A stretch of DNA of 64,000 nt from Talinum fruticosum (lineage: Eukaryota; Streptophyta; Magnoliopsida; Caryophyllales; Talinaceae), in assembly GCA_021018815.1 (NCBI GenBank), contig JAITYX010000003.1:5504501-5568500 (forward strand). The letters are read 5' to 3'. The notes below the pieces were generated by a model that worked only from the letters and a program-made list of their open reading frames with translations, did not search any database and was not told the DNA's origin. Below are positions 1 to 11,608 of the stretch, in pieces (position 1 is the stretch's first letter; every line of letters begins with the position of its first letter). The translations under genes and the position numbers were made by a program.

Positions 1-601
1 TTTATTTGTTGCTTCAATGAATGAAGAAAAGGAAAGAAGAGGAGGATGTTTCGTATTATGGATGTTTTTAGATTTGTATTTACGTATTATGGAAAGAAGA
101 GGAAATAATTGGTTTGAATTTCATTTTTAGATCCGTATTATAGATGTTTCTTTGTTTGGTATTCCTTCGCTCCTTTAGATCTCGTATTCCTTTAGTGTTT
201 TTAGATGTGTACTTCTTTATTTTTTAAGAGCTGATTACTTTTCTTCATTTGTTGTTCTTCTCTCTCTTCCTCATTTTTAATTTTCGGATCTCAAAATTTC
301 GGAGCTCCTTTAGATCTCAAAATTTCGGATCTACAGGAGCTCTGCTTTTTTTAATAAATCAAACCTATGACAACGGTTCTTATACGTTCATATATGACAA
401 CAGTTCTTCAAAAGAACCGTCGTCATATATTGACCTATGACTACAGCTTTTCTATAGAACTGTCATTATATTCCTTCTTTTACTACGGTTTTGAATCGTA
501 GTAAAAGATGCTACATACAACGACAGCCGCATACATGACACCGGTTAACTATAGTTAAATGTCGTTTTTAATCGTAGTTAAAAGTGGTTCTCGTAGTAGA
601 G
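1..601. mobile_element. CACTA (En/Spm-type) transposon end, truncated by the window edge
   Basis: Only the terminal few hundred bases of an element are in view. From about 365 to 601 there are short inverted motifs typical of CACTA subterminal regions, for example TACTACGG followed by CGTAGTAAAAG at 481-506, and repeated ACGGTTCTT/AAGAACCGT blocks at 373-420. The stretch ends in TCTCGTAGTAGAG at 589-601, close to the reverse complement of a CACTACTACGAGA terminus with one substitution (final GTG read as GAG). Bases 1-360 are AT-rich with GGAAAGAAGAGG repeats and hold no recognisable protein. A 63-codon frame at 249-440 runs through the repeats and looks accidental. The motif differs from that of the large CACTA at 10221, so this is another family or subfamily. 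Confidence 0.65.
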
Positions 602-650
602 TTTGTACAAGTTTTTGGATTAGTGTGGAGTTTGTACAAGTTTTTGGATT
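600..650. repeat. Short tandem duplication, 29-bp period
   Basis: The phrase AGTTTGTACAAGTTTTTGG at 600-618 recurs at 629-647, immediately outside the CACTA end. It may be a small duplication made at insertion or at repair of the terminus. Confidence 0.7.
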
Positions 651-654
651 CAAA

Positions 655-1555
655 CCGTCAATTTCAATCAAGCATAAGTTTTCTCTTTCTCTTTTCCTCT
701 TTATTTCAAGTTTGTTATTTTGATTGATCAATTTAGTTTTAGATTAGTTTATATGTTAATTAAAATTAAATTGATTGCTTGTTTTCATATTTGAATTTAA
801 TTAACGAGTTTATGTTCTTGTTCAAGTTGGTTTGTGTTAGTTTGTTCTTTAGTGTATGTTTTATATTTATTTCATGCTTTTATATTAATTAGTTGTTAAC
901 GTTGATTGCTTTGGTTGTGATTAGCCTCGCTAATGGATAACCAATCTCATTTAGGCTTTAACCCAACTAGTTTATGCTTATTATTTGGGATTGTTTCTCG
1001 TACCCACCACGTGTTTGATGAAATAACCGAAAGGGATTTTCATCTTGATTTTTGGGTGATTGGTCTATCATCTGAAAGGTGAAGCGAATTTTCTAGTATG
1101 GGTATAGAGAATAGTCGGGATTTTGGCATGAAAATAGCCCGAATCCTAGCTAGGTCCATAGGTTGTTACTCTTGGAGTCTAATTGGGCAAAACCCACGAA
1201 AGTAGGTGGTTAGAACAATTAAATTAGCTCATGACCCTTAAAAGTATGGCTTGAGTGGTCTTTGATGGTACAACGGACCACTCCTAAATGCTTGCATAGA
1301 CTTGGTTAGGTGTAGGCTTGCCTTGACTAGTTAGTTTATTAAGTGGTATAATCACAACCTGAGTATTCTTTTATTACTTCCTAGGATTATATTAGTCATC
1401 ATATCTCTCATCTCTCCTAATTCTCCTAAATAGAAGTCTTAGATACGTTTGATATTTAAAACACAACTTTCCGTGGTCACAAGTTGTACATGCTGCCTTA
1501 CAACAATTACGCTGTGCGCTTGTGGTTACAAATTTAAGACTTAATTCTTTTCAAC
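655..1555 (+). mobile_element. Probable Ty3/gypsy retrotransposon leader segment (copy 1)
   Basis: This AT-rich stretch has no open frame of note. Its second half (960-1555) is repeated at 6185-6635 plus 9335-9485. The text from about 1030 to 1555, ending in a TTAAGACTTAATTC motif, resembles leader regions that precede gag in plant Ty3/gypsy elements, but I rely on memory of style rather than an alignment. No primer-binding site or LTR boundary could be fixed. It ends where LINE-like sequence begins, near 1555. An unrelated noncoding repeat remains possible. Confidence 0.3.
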
Positions 1556-2294
1556 ACTTTCCAATTAATATTAGACAGCCACTCCTTAGGTATTCCGAAA
1601 TCTCTCTTAAAGAATTCTAGCATTGAACTTACTATTGAGGTCAAGTTCCAAATGGACTTATCATTCGATGTCCGGGAGGAAAAAGGTTGATTGAATTAAT
1701 AAGGTTAATAATTTTTCTGGACACATATTTCCATGGTTTGGAGCTCTCCAAGCTCCATTATGTGTAATGCTTACAACTCTTTAATGTTCAAGGTTAGGAG
1801 GGACATGCACCTAATCTAACAAATATAAAGGACCATAAGGTAGCCAATTATCATACCATAGGGAAGTATCCAACCCATTCCTATTTTCCTTCCCAAGTAA
1901 AAGGGACCATACCTTTATAAAACTTCACAATAGCATTCCAATCAGCAGAATAGTAAGGTTTGGGTATCTCATGACTAATATTTCCCCTATTAGCATATAA
2001 GTTTTACATAATTTTTAGCCATATGAGATTTTTATCTCAAACAATTTTTCATGATTGCTTGGAAAATAAAGCCTTGTTCCAAATTCCTAAATCCTAACAG
2101 ACCTACTCCTCCTTTCTATTTAGGGTTTAACAATTTGTCCTAAGCCACTCTAGGATTATAATGGGTTTGCTCAAATTTATTCGAGATAAATTTCCACATC
2201 TAACTTTCCATATGTTTAATTACCCGAGTAGGTAATAATGCAAATTTCGTATGGTAAATAGGAATAGAGGCAAAAATTTGGTAAGTGTGATCCT
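1556..2294 (-). pseudogene. LINE (L1-type) reverse transcriptase C-terminal part, copy 1
   Basis: Read on the minus strand from 2294 downward, broken frames give ITLTKFLPLFL, then EWLRTNC, DLGIWNKALFSKQ, the stretch KPYYSADWNAIVKFYKG, and GNGLDTSLWYDNWLPYGPL. These match the order seen after the thumb of plant L1-type ORF2 proteins (the 'MAGRITLIKSVL', 'GLGIRDLGIWNKALL' and 'GNGxxTSLWxDNWLPxGPL' blocks). Frames shift several times, so it is dead. In this copy the sequence abuts a decayed CACTA terminus at 2295. The equivalent in copy 2 is 9485-10220, and the upstream half of the same gene is at 25752-26006, beyond the CACTA insertion. Confidence 0.75.
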
Positions 2295-5200
2295 CGATAC
2301 AACGAGAACCGATTTTAACTACGGTTCCGAATCACCTTTTACTATGATTATCCGGCATCGTGTATGTCGCCGTAATTGAGATAAATATATTTTACTATAG
2401 TTAAAAATTGTAGTAATACACCATCTATTACTATGGTTTATTTGAACAACCGTAGTAATAGAAAACCTATTACCACGGTTTTGGATGAACAACCGTAGTA
2501 ATAGGTTTAGTTAAAACCTCGTAGTAATTGGCACTGGGCACAAATCCCCCTTTTTCGGCCAAAATTTTAGGCTCGGATATATTACTACGATTTTTAAAGA
2601 AGAACTGTAGTAATAGGTTGTATTCGGACACATGCTATGCGATTCTTCCTTTACCACCGTAGTAATAGGTCTGAATTTTTTTCATAATTGTTTTTTGTTT
2701 TTTGTACCCCTTATATAATTATTACAAAAACAGAATATACATACGTATAAGCATATTAATTTACACAAAAAACACCAACAACCTCAATTGTTTCACAAAT
2801 AAAATTTTACACATTTTGCAACCACAATAGTTCCATGTTTCACAACTTTCAACAAGAGTATATTACAACGTGAGACATAAATATAATACAAAGAGTAGAC
2901 CAACAGGAGATCTCACAAGCACATTTCTTTGTCATGGTCCCATATTTACCAAAAATGATGCTTTTTAGTAGATTTAGTTCTATGATTGTCTTTATGACGA
3001 TATTGTTTACTTGGAGTTATTGCACTCGTAGCCTGGACAACATATATAACATCATATTTGCTGTCCACACTACCTTTGTATGAACTCTAAGCAAGTAATA
3101 TAGTCATAAAGATAGCCACAGAACCCAATCTACTAAAAAGCATCCCTTTTATTAAATAGAGATGAAGCTTTTGGCATAAATATAAATCATTTATACCAAA
3201 AAGGTTCGGGATGAACAGATGAACTTTTTGACATAAATACTCGAAAAGGAGTACACCAACAAGAGATCTCATCGGTATTTCCTTTGTTATGGTCCCATAT
3301 CTTGAATACTTGGATTGATAAGAAAAATCAATAATTTTCCTGCTTAGTCCTTTTGATCCGCATCGAGCAATGATTTGTTACAGGAAAGCGTTAAGGTCAT
3401 AAAGATAGAAAAAATAAGCATGAGTTACTGGAAATACTGAAAAAGCAAGCATACTCCCATATTTACCCAAAGTGACGCTTGTCTTATGACTATAATGCTT
3501 TCTTCGAGTTCTTGCAGCGGTAGCCTAGATAACATATAATTAAAACACTTGATTCGATTTTATACTAAAAATGCCAAGTTGAGAAGCAAGAGTTGAGAAT
3601 ACCAAAAGACAAGCATATAAATTAGTAGTTTACCCGAAAAAGCTTTCTCTCCTTTTATTCGACAACTTAGTCCTTTTGATTCCTATCGACCAATGATCTA
3701 TTACAGGAAAGTGTTAAGGTTAGAAATACTCGAAGAAGGAAGTCTGCAGATTCTGGAGACAAGCAAAAACACGGATATCCATCAACAAAATTGTTATAAA
3801 ATAATGTTCTTCCCAAGTTCATATAATTACATGATTTACGCCCTTTCTTCCCATCCTTTGGAATTATATTCAATATATATGCCCTCCGATGGTTAACCCT
3901 TAAATAAAATTCATCAAAATTGACATCCTTATTATCAAAATTGACATCCTTATTTTCAACGAGAATTCGAAGGAGAAGGGTAGGGTCTCCTTAACAAACT
4001 CACAAACATCTTCACTATCCCCACCAGCTAACATGCCTCTTCCCCTGAAGAACTATAGACCACTTAGTAAACGTCGGGTCCTCAACATAGAATAGATATC
4101 TTGCTTGGGATGCCATAACGAATTAATCCCTTTAGGCCCTTCTCTTGTGAAATCGACCATCGTGAATCTTATCTCATCAACTCGGACATTGTTGTTATTG
4201 TCAACCCTTTTGCACCGAAACGGGCTCATGGAAGTCAACATAGTCTAGCTCCCATATATCCTCAATGACTCCGTAATACAACATTTTTGCGACAACGAGA
4301 TGCTTGTCCTTAGAGCTCAAAACATGAAATGCATGAGCCTCTAATGTGACCCTATTATTTTACATGGTGTTCCTATTATCCTGCCCCTTTGTATAGAAAG
4401 AGTATCCATTGATATCATACCCATAGTAACAAATGACATCCAACTGGAGCCTTCTAACCAAGCTTACTAAAGTTTGCGAGATATGTTCTCGCAATTCTTC
4501 CAATTGGCTAGTGATGACTCTATCCTTGAACTAGTTGACAAATGTGCGATTATGTTGGGTAACTAACCCATGTCTCATTTTTGTCAGATCTTGTCTTCGT
4601 ATGAGAGATTTGTGCTCATCAATGAACGATAGTACTTCATCATAGTTTTGAAGACTATAAAGATATGTTTAATGCTCATATCCCGACTGATTATTGGAAT
4701 CGTCGGTCCCATTTTCCCTTGCCAATCATCTTCCCCATAAATTGATGTTTTGGAATACCAACAACTTCCATTTGGGGATAGTATTCACAATGAGAACTCA
4801 ACACATTACTCGGTTGTGTATGCCTCCACAATGCACCCTTTTGGCCGGTACCGTTCTAATATACCTTTCGTGAATTTTCATAAAACGTTCAAAAGGATAC
4901 ATCCATCGATAAAAAACCAGGCCACAAAATCACAGTTCGCTCACCAAATAGGCAACTAGGTGCACCGTGATATCAAAAAAGAAGGTGGGAAGTACATCAC
5001 AAGTTGCCACAATGTAACGATCACGCCACACTTAAGATAATCCAATTTCTCCAAATCAACGACTTTGCTACATATGGCATTGAAGAAAAAGCAAAGTTTT
5101 GTAATCAAGCTGTCTCACATGTTTGGGCATCCTCGCTCGGATAGCAACTAAAAGAATTTGTTGCATCGAAGCATGACAATTGTGAGTTTTGAGACCGATT

Positions 5201-5639
5201 AGTCTATAATCAAATATCGAAATGAGTCTACCGATGTTTGAAGAATATACGTGTGGCACTTTGAGTTTCTTAAAGGTCTCACACAAATGTATTTTTCCCC
5301 TCTACTCAATATGTAAGACGACGGATGCAAATATGTTCTCTTCCCCTTTGGTTGTGATGCTAATTCCTCTCGTATTCCTATTTCACACAAATCGAGTCTT
5401 GCTTTCTCTTCGTTCTTGGTCTTCCCCAAGTATGTTCAAAAGAGTGCCAATGAGACTTTCATATATGTTTTTCTCTATATGCATCACATCAAGACTATGT
5501 CTCACGTACAAATCTTTCTAATATGGAAGATCAAAAAATATTGATCGCTTTTGCACACACTATTTTCAGATTGATGTCGGTATGGCTTGTCGAAATACAC
5601 ATTAAGATCTTTCACTTGTTCATAAATTTGATGTCCTAT
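2295..5639 (-). mobile_element. CACTA transposon 3' half, duplicated copy 1
   Basis: This part is homologous to 10221-13497. The terminus at 2295 is decayed (CGATACAACGAGAACC against CACTACTACAGGAACC in copy 2). Subterminal repeats built on TATTACTACGG and CGTAGTAATAGG occupy about 2320-2670. From 2930 to 3740 there are diverged direct repeats, for example TAGTCCTTTTGAT at 3342 and again at 3666, and the 'GGTCCCATATTTACC' block. These lie downstream of the transposase stop in the gene's orientation. The copy stops where the LARD LTR begins (5640), because the insertion predates the duplication. Confidence 0.85.
3667..5639 (-). pseudogene. TNP2-like CACTA transposase, C-terminal half (copy 1)
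   Basis: CACTA transposases bind the terminal and subterminal repeats and cut and paste the element. Reading from 5639 to 3667 on the minus strand, the frames give KARLDLCEIGIREELASQPK, then LKVPHVYSSNIGRL, then HNCHASMQQILLVAIRARMP. This is the order of the TNP2 core followed by DUF4218. Further down come NNNNVRVDEIRFTMVDFTRE and, in a shifted frame, the DUF4216-type tail ending FCLSPESADFLL near 3740. Several frameshifts break it up. The segment 4750-4959, read on the minus strand, holds the ERYRPKGCIVEAYTTE block, so the apparent plus-strand frame there is antisense. The N-terminal half is missing from this duplicate. Confidence 0.85.
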
Positions 5640-6179
5640 TGTAGGAACCACATAATGTCGGGTTTTAGAAATCTTAAAGATATGATTTAGAGTTTTGAAG
5701 ATGGTTTTCTAAAAGTGGGAATGAACCTTTTATTAAGATTTTTGAATTTAATTAAATCTAATTTAAAACAAATTAATTAAAGTTTGAATGATGGTTTTAT
5801 TAATTATTTTATTTTATTAATAATTTTCAGAAGTCATAGGATATTATTTCTTAATCGAAAAATAAAAATTAGGGTATATTGAATTTACCACGAGGCTTTA
5901 GGGCCAAATTGGTGTGAAAACACCGGTTTGGACCCAAGCCTCACTCGCTGACCACTTGGTGCGGACGACAACTTGCCCCGGTGGTGGTCGGCGCCGAGCG
6001 AGGACCCGAGCTAAGATAGGCAGCCTCGGCCTATGGCTAGGCTTCGCAGATCCAAAACCTTTTTTTCTTATCATGTAGTAAAAAAATAACCGAGATGCAA
6101 ATTTAGAGGAAATAAATCAAAAGGAGTTACCAGTCGGTTTTCGGAAAGAAAAATTAACAAAAACAAAATAAACTTTGCT
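5640..6179 (-). mobile_element. LARD1 LTR fragment, duplicated copy 1
   Basis: It begins at TGTAGGAACC exactly as at 13498 and follows that LTR for about 540 bp before stopping at the duplication junction. It has the same flanking transposase sequence (GATGTCCTAT) as copy 2, so both derive from one insertion event. Confidence 0.9.
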
Positions 6180-6184
6180 ATGCC

Positions 6185-6635
6185 AACCCAACTTGTTTAT
6201 GCTTGTTATTTGGGATTGTTTCTCGTGCCCACCACGTGTTCGATGAAATACCCGAAAGGGATTTTCATCTTGATTTTTTGGTGATTGGTCTATCATTGAA
6301 AGGTGAAGCGAATTTTCTAGTGTGGGTATAGAGAATAGTCGGGATTTTGGCATGAAAATAGCCCGAATTCTAGCTAGGTCTATAGATTGTTACTCTTGGA
6401 GTCTAATTGGGCGAAACCCATGAAAGTAGGTGGTTAAAACAATTAAATTAGCTCATGACCCTTAAAAGTGTGGCTTGAGTGGTCTTTGATGGTACAACCG
6501 ACCACTCCTAAATGCTTGCATAGACTTGGTTAGGTGTAGGCTTGCCTTGATTAGTTAGTTCATTAAGTGGTATAATCACAACCTGAGCATTCTTTTATTA
6601 CTTTCTAGGATTATATTAGTCATCATATCTCTCAT
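6185..6635 (+). mobile_element. Leader-like segment, copy 2 (first part)
   Basis: This repeats 960-1411 with scattered substitutions. It ends at the CTCAT target site of the solo LTR and resumes at 9335. No coding capacity is visible. Confidence 0.4.
6631..6635. repeat. Target-site duplication CTCAT (left) of the solo LTR
   Basis: It is paired with the identical CTCAT at 9335-9339. The paralogous empty site at 1407-1411 has one copy. Confidence 0.9.
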
Positions 6636-9334
6636 TGTAACGCCCCGGCTACCATTACTTAATAATTCTCTAATTCGAGAATATTAGGTAAGGTCGCAGC
6701 GGAAGTTAACGATCGAAGGCGTCACCGCCGGTCCTAAAGATAGGACAAGGCTATATAATTAGAATAAAAGGGCTTACAATCTATGCTTGACCCCGATAGA
6801 AGTAATTACCTATTACCCAAATTTCCAAGTCATCTCACAATACAGCTTTACTTGTTTAGTAACACCGTATTTATACAACCTAGACTTTTGTCTATTCCAC
6901 AAACTAATATACGACGTACAATAATTCCCAAGGTCATACCTAACCCTGGTTGAAGGTAAAGTCACCGTGAGCGTCTATGGACCTTCGATTTGCGACTGCC
7001 ACGTGGCTGGCTAGGATTTGCCTTCGTCGGACTTAGTAAATGGTTGATTGTTCACCAATGCATCTTCCTAAAACAAAAACAAGTAAAATATTTGGAAGAG
7101 TGAGTCGAAACTCGGCACGAACATTCCTGCACTGTAAGACAACTTTGAAGAATATTTTAATTGAGCGCGCGCATTGCATTTCAATTCATTTTAGTTTGAA
7201 AACAGGGAGATAATATAATTAAAACTTGCTTGCCGGTTATTATCCGAAAGTGGAACCCCTTGATAATTGATACGATCTTAGTAAGGTGCACACCTCCGGG
7301 CCAACCGAGAACCCGAGTTGAAGCCGGGCGGGTTGGGCATAAGCCCCGATGATTGATAATTGATGGGCATAAGCCCCGATAATTGATGATTGGGCGGGGA
7401 CCACTTGATTAGGTGACAAAACTTGATTGCAAATGATTCATTATTAGTTACGTATATATGAGAAATGTTGAGATTTGATAAAATATGTGAATTTTCGTAA
7501 GGCACAGTGCAATGAACGTACCTGAATTGAGAATATTTGTTTCTCCCCTTTTGCGAAATTTGAGTCACCAGCTATTCGGCAACGGAAGTGGCCTCGGTTA
7601 CGTTTAAAATGGATTTCTAAAGTTAATAATGTTTTCTTGAGTTTTAATGCTTGAATTTGTATAAGCTTTAACAATGTATTTCATTTCTTATATTCGTATG
7701 AAAATCGATTAAATTAATGTTTGTATTACTCAGCTCTACTGCGCTTATTGAATACAATTCCTATTAATTAAAGAAGATGATTAGGTTAACTAGATACCCA
7801 AATGATGTTGGTGTTATTCGATTTGTTAGTTTACTTGGATTGAAAATGGTGTATATAAATATACATGCCCAAACACTTATTTTTAATTCATTCCTCACTT
7901 ATCGAATTTAAGTCCATAGCTAAGCGATTATTCGGTCTAATGACGCCTTTCCATAGGTAGGCCTTATAATTACCCAAATTGCTTAAAATTTCATTCATAT
8001 ACCAACTTATGGTCATAAGCCTTATTCTCACAATAACATTCACATTCACAATCGCAATTAGGCAACCTAATACTCAATTATTTTCCATGCATGTATACTT
8101 GTACATTATCGAATTTCAACTTCTACGCACACCTTCTCCTTCGTTTGCTCAATCATTTCCAAAACGTAATAGTTCCACCAAATTGTTCCATTCGCTAATA
8201 AAACCTCCTCAATCTCATTTGTCAATTCATAATTTCCCAAAAAGAATCACATTTATTCACATTCGTGCAATCAATTCACCACAACACCAAACCTAAATCC
8301 TCCACGCTAATTCGAATTTTCCCCAAATTAATCTTTAAGTTTACTACACAAACATGTCTATAAATCCGATAATTCAATTTCACAACTACAACAACCGAGT
8401 AAATGACAAACTGTAATAATTTAGGGTTTGAGGTTTTACCTTCGAATTCACGGAGGAGGAGTCAAGGAGAGGATTTTGGGGTGCTCGGTTGCTCCGACGA
8501 CGTGGGGCAGCACCGGCGTCGAGCTCCGACGGCCGTGCTTGCGGATGGTGGTTGGCGGCAGAATGGGTTGCCGCGGTGGGGAGGCAGGGCAACTGCCCGT
8601 GCGCGAGCGACAGCGAAAGAGAGGGAGAGCGGTGGCGAGTGAGGTGTCGGGCGTCTCCCGACGACGCCGGCGTCGGCTTCGGCCGGCGTTGGAGGCGCCC
8701 GATGGCCGGGGCAGGCCGTAGACGGAGGCAGAGAAAGAGCAGAGGCGCGCGAGGAGAGCGAGAGAGAGAGCCACCACGTGAGAGGGTGAGCCGGCGCCGC
8801 CGGACAGCGCCTAGCGCCGGCTTCGGCCGGCGTTGGTGGCGTCCGGCGGCCAGGCCGTGAGCCGGCCACAACGGAGCGAGAGGCAGGGGGGTGAAGGAGG
8901 GAACCGAGAGGAAGTAGGGGAAAGGGAAGAACGAAGGAACACGGGAGAGAGAGGATGGGCTCGAACATTTTTAAGTCTGTCTAACATATTCCAGAGAATT
9001 CTTTCTCTGGATTTTTCTTTAGAAAAATCTAATTTCGTCATTTTATTATTTTGATTTATTTCTTTATTTACTTATTTTGATTTCTTTTATTGTTACTTTT
9101 AATTTTGTTTTTAAGAACGATGTTCACAAATTAAAATCTTATTATGAGATTTTTATTAGGGCCACTTCGTCGCCTTAGCCGCATAATATACGAGATAAAA
9201 ATAGTTTAAATATAAGATATCGAATTGAAGTGCACGCGCTCAATTATATAAATAGTGTAATTAATTAAATAAATAATGTGATTTAAAATAAATAATGTGA
9301 AATAAATAATGTGATTTAGGGTCGGGTTGTTACA
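6636..9334 (+). mobile_element. Solo LTR of a Ty3/gypsy-type element (2.70 kb), 5-bp TSD
   Basis: It starts TGTAACGCCCCGG and ends CGGGTTGTTACA, so it has the TG...CA termini of an LTR. It is flanked by CTCAT at 6631-6635 and 9335-9339, and the duplicate locus (1407-1411) has a single CTCAT with no insert, which proves a discrete insertion. No gag or pol similarity is present inside, so a solo LTR is the simplest reading. A GC-rich island at 8440-8900 contains long overlapping frames on both strands (up to 168 codons), which are composition artefacts. A TATATAAATAG motif lies near 9245. Related termini occur in the element at 33162-34793. The TGTAACGCCCC start and the 'GCAGCGGAA' motif near 6695 suggest a chromovirus-like LTR, but this is inference. 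Confidence 0.8.
8671..8832. repeat. Direct repeat with cTTCGg stem-loops
   Basis: GTCGGCTTCGGCCGGC at 8672-8687 and GCCGGCTTCGGCCGGC at 8817-8832 are near-identical hairpins with a TTCG loop closed by C-G. Each is followed by GTTGG(A/T)GGCG. They lie in the GC-rich island of the solo LTR. If transcribed, they would form very stable UUCG tetraloop hairpins. Confidence 0.7.
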
Positions 9335-9484
9335 CTCATCTCTCTTGATTCTCCTATATAGAAAGCTTTAGATAGCTTTGATATTTTAAACACAACTTTC
9401 TCGTGGTCACAAGTTGTACATACTGCCTAACTACAATTACGCCGTGCGCTTGTCGTTACAAATTTAAGACTTAATTCTTTTCAA
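9335..9484 (+). mobile_element. Leader-like segment, copy 2 (second part)
   Basis: This repeats 1407-1555 and continues the stretch interrupted by the solo LTR. It is noncoding. Confidence 0.4.
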
Positions 9485-10220
9485 CACTTTCCAATTAATA
9501 TTAGACAGCCACTCCTTAGGTATTCTGAAATTTCTCTTAAAGACTTCTAGAGTTGAACTTACTATTTGAGGTCAAGTTCCAAATGGAGTTATCATTTGAT
9601 GTCCGGGAGGAAAAAGGTTGATTGAACTAATAAGGTTAATAATGTTCCTGGACACATATTTCGATGGTTTGGAGCCCTCCAAGCTCCATTATGTATAATG
9701 CTTGCAACTCTTTAAATTTAAGGTTAGGAGGGACATGCACCTAATGTAACAAATATAAATGACCATAAGGCAGCCAATTATCATACCGTAGGGAAGTATC
9801 CAACGCATTCCTATTTTTCTTCCCAGTAAAAGGGACCATACCCTTATAAAACTTCACAATGGCATTCCAATCAGCAGAATAGTAAGGTTTGGGTATCTCA
9901 TGACTAATATTTCCCTATTAGCATATAAGTTTTTCATAATTTTTAGCCATATGAGATTTTTGTCTCTAATAATTTTCCATGATTGGTGGGAAAATAAAGC
10001 CTTGTTCCAAATTCTTAAATCCTAATATCCTACTCCTCATTTCTTTATAGGTTTAACAATTTGTCCTAAGCCACTCTAGGATTATAGTGGGTTTGCTCAA
10101 ATTTATTCGAGATGAATTTCCTCATCTAACTTTCCATATGTTTAATAACCTGAGCAGGTAATAATGCAAATTTCATATGGTAAACAGGAATAGAGGCAAA
10201 AATTTGGTAAGTGTGATCCT
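9485..10220 (-). pseudogene. LINE (L1-type) reverse transcriptase C-terminal part, copy 2
   Basis: It is homologous to 1556-2294. On the minus strand it begins AGG ATC ACA CTT ACC (RITLT) right at the CACTA end (10220). The opposite side of the CACTA (25752 onward) reads ...AATATGGCGGGTAAG on the minus strand (NMAGK). Joined, this is the conserved plant LINE motif MAG(K/R)ITLTK, so the CACTA clearly split this gene. Frames downstream are broken in the same way as copy 1. Confidence 0.75.
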
Positions 10221-10560
10221 CACTACTACAGGAACCAATTTTAGGTACAGTTCCGAATGACCTTTTACTATGGTTATCCGGCATCGTGTATGTGGCTGTA
10301 ATTGTTTGAACTATTGTTTATTTGAACTTTTGTAGTAATAGAGAACCTATTACCACGGTTATGGATGAACAATCGTAGTAATAGGTTTAGTTAAAAACCT
10401 GTAGTAATAGGTCCGGGCACAAATCCCCCTCTTTTTGGCCAAAATTTTAGGCTAAGATATATTACTACAATTTTTAACGAAGAACTATAGTAATAGGTTG
10501 TATTCGGACCTATTACTGTGAATCTTCCTTAACAACCGCAGTAATAGGTCTGAATTTTTT
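10221..10560. repeat. CACTA left terminal and subterminal repeat array
   Basis: The terminal CACTACTACA is followed by at least five copies of GTAGTAATAG or its complement CTATTACCACGG between about 10330 and 10550. Such motifs are the usual binding sites for the element's own proteins in En/Spm-type transposons. Confidence 0.8.
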
Positions 10561-11608
10561 TCATAATTGTTTTTTGTTTTTTGTGCCCCTTATATAATTA
10601 CTACACAAACAGAATATACATATGTATAAGCACATTAATTTACACAAAAAATACCAACAACCTCAATTGTTTCATAAATAAAATTTTACACATTTTGCAA
10701 ACACAACAATTCCATGTTTTACAACTTTCAAGCAAGAATATATTACAATGTGAGACATAAATATAATACAAAGAGTAGACCAACATGAGATCTCACTAGC
10801 ACATTTCTTTGTCATAGTCCTATATTTACCCAAAGTGATGCTTTTTAGTAGATTTAGTTCTATGATTGTCTATATGACGATATTGTTTACTTGGAGTTGT
10901 TGTACTCGTAGCCTGGACAACATATATAACATCATATTTGCTGTCCACGCTACCTTTGTACGAACTCCAAGCAAGCAATATAATCATAAAGATAACCACG
11001 TAACTCAATCTACTAAAAACCATCACTTTTGTTAAATAGAGATGAGCATTTTGGCATAAATATAAATCTTTTCTACCAAAAAGGTTCAGGATGAAGAGAT
11101 GAACTTTTTGGCATAAATACTCAAAAAGGATTACACCAACAGGAGATCTCATCGACATTTCCTTTGTCATGGTCCCATATCTTGAATATTGGATTGATCG
11201 GAAAAATCAATAATTTTCCTGCTTAGTCCTTTTGATCCGCATCAAACAGGTGATTTGTTATAGGAAAGCGTTAAGGTCATAAAGATAGAAAAAATAAGCA
11301 TAAGTTACTGGAAATACTCGAAAAAGCAAGCATGCTCCCATATTTACCCAAAGTGATGCTTGTCTTATGATTATAATGCTTACTTCGAGTTCTTGCAACG
11401 GTAGCCTGGACAACATATAATTAAAACACTCGACTCGATTTTGTACTAAAAATGCAAAGTTGACAAGCAAGAGTTGAGAATACCAAAAGACAAGCATATA
11501 AATTAGTAGTTTACCTGAAAAAGCTTTCTCTCCTTTTATTCGACAACTTAGTCCTTTTGATTCCTATCGACCAATGATCTATTACAGGAAAGTGTTAAGG
11601 TCGAAATA
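10561..11608 (-). other. CACTA segment downstream of the transposase, with internal direct repeats
   Basis: No protein is recognised. A module containing GGTCCCATATTTACC or GGTCCTATATTTACC, ATGATTGTC and GTAGCCTGGACAACATATA recurs at about 10815-10930 and 11335-11420. The TAGTCCTTTTGAT...TTACAGGAAAG module recurs at about 11224 and 11549. The apparent 114-codon minus-strand frame at 10826-11170 is made of these repeats and has no known domain. Confidence 0.55.

Larger units (their letters stand above)
960..6179. repeat. Tandem segmental duplication, copy 1 (about 5.2 kb)
   Basis: This block is repeated, in the same orientation and order, at 6185-14054. It contains the leader-like segment, the LINE 3' part, the CACTA 3' half and the outer 540 bp of a LARD LTR. 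The copy ends inside the LTR at AACTTTGCTA (about 6180) and, after about 5 bp, restarts at AACCCAACT (6185), which corresponds to 960. The break therefore respects no element boundary, as expected for unequal exchange or duplication of genomic DNA rather than transposition. Confidence 0.9.

Noticed and set aside
7979..8296. 105-codon plus-strand frame with a hydrophobic start
   Set aside because: It is inside the solo LTR and AT-rich, with no domain; the apparent signal peptide is not meaningful on its own.
8386..8968. Long overlapping open frames of up to 168 codons on both strands
   Set aside because: They lie in a GC-rich island of a solo LTR, are open on several frames at once, are rich in R, P, A and S, and match no domain I know. 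A composition effect.
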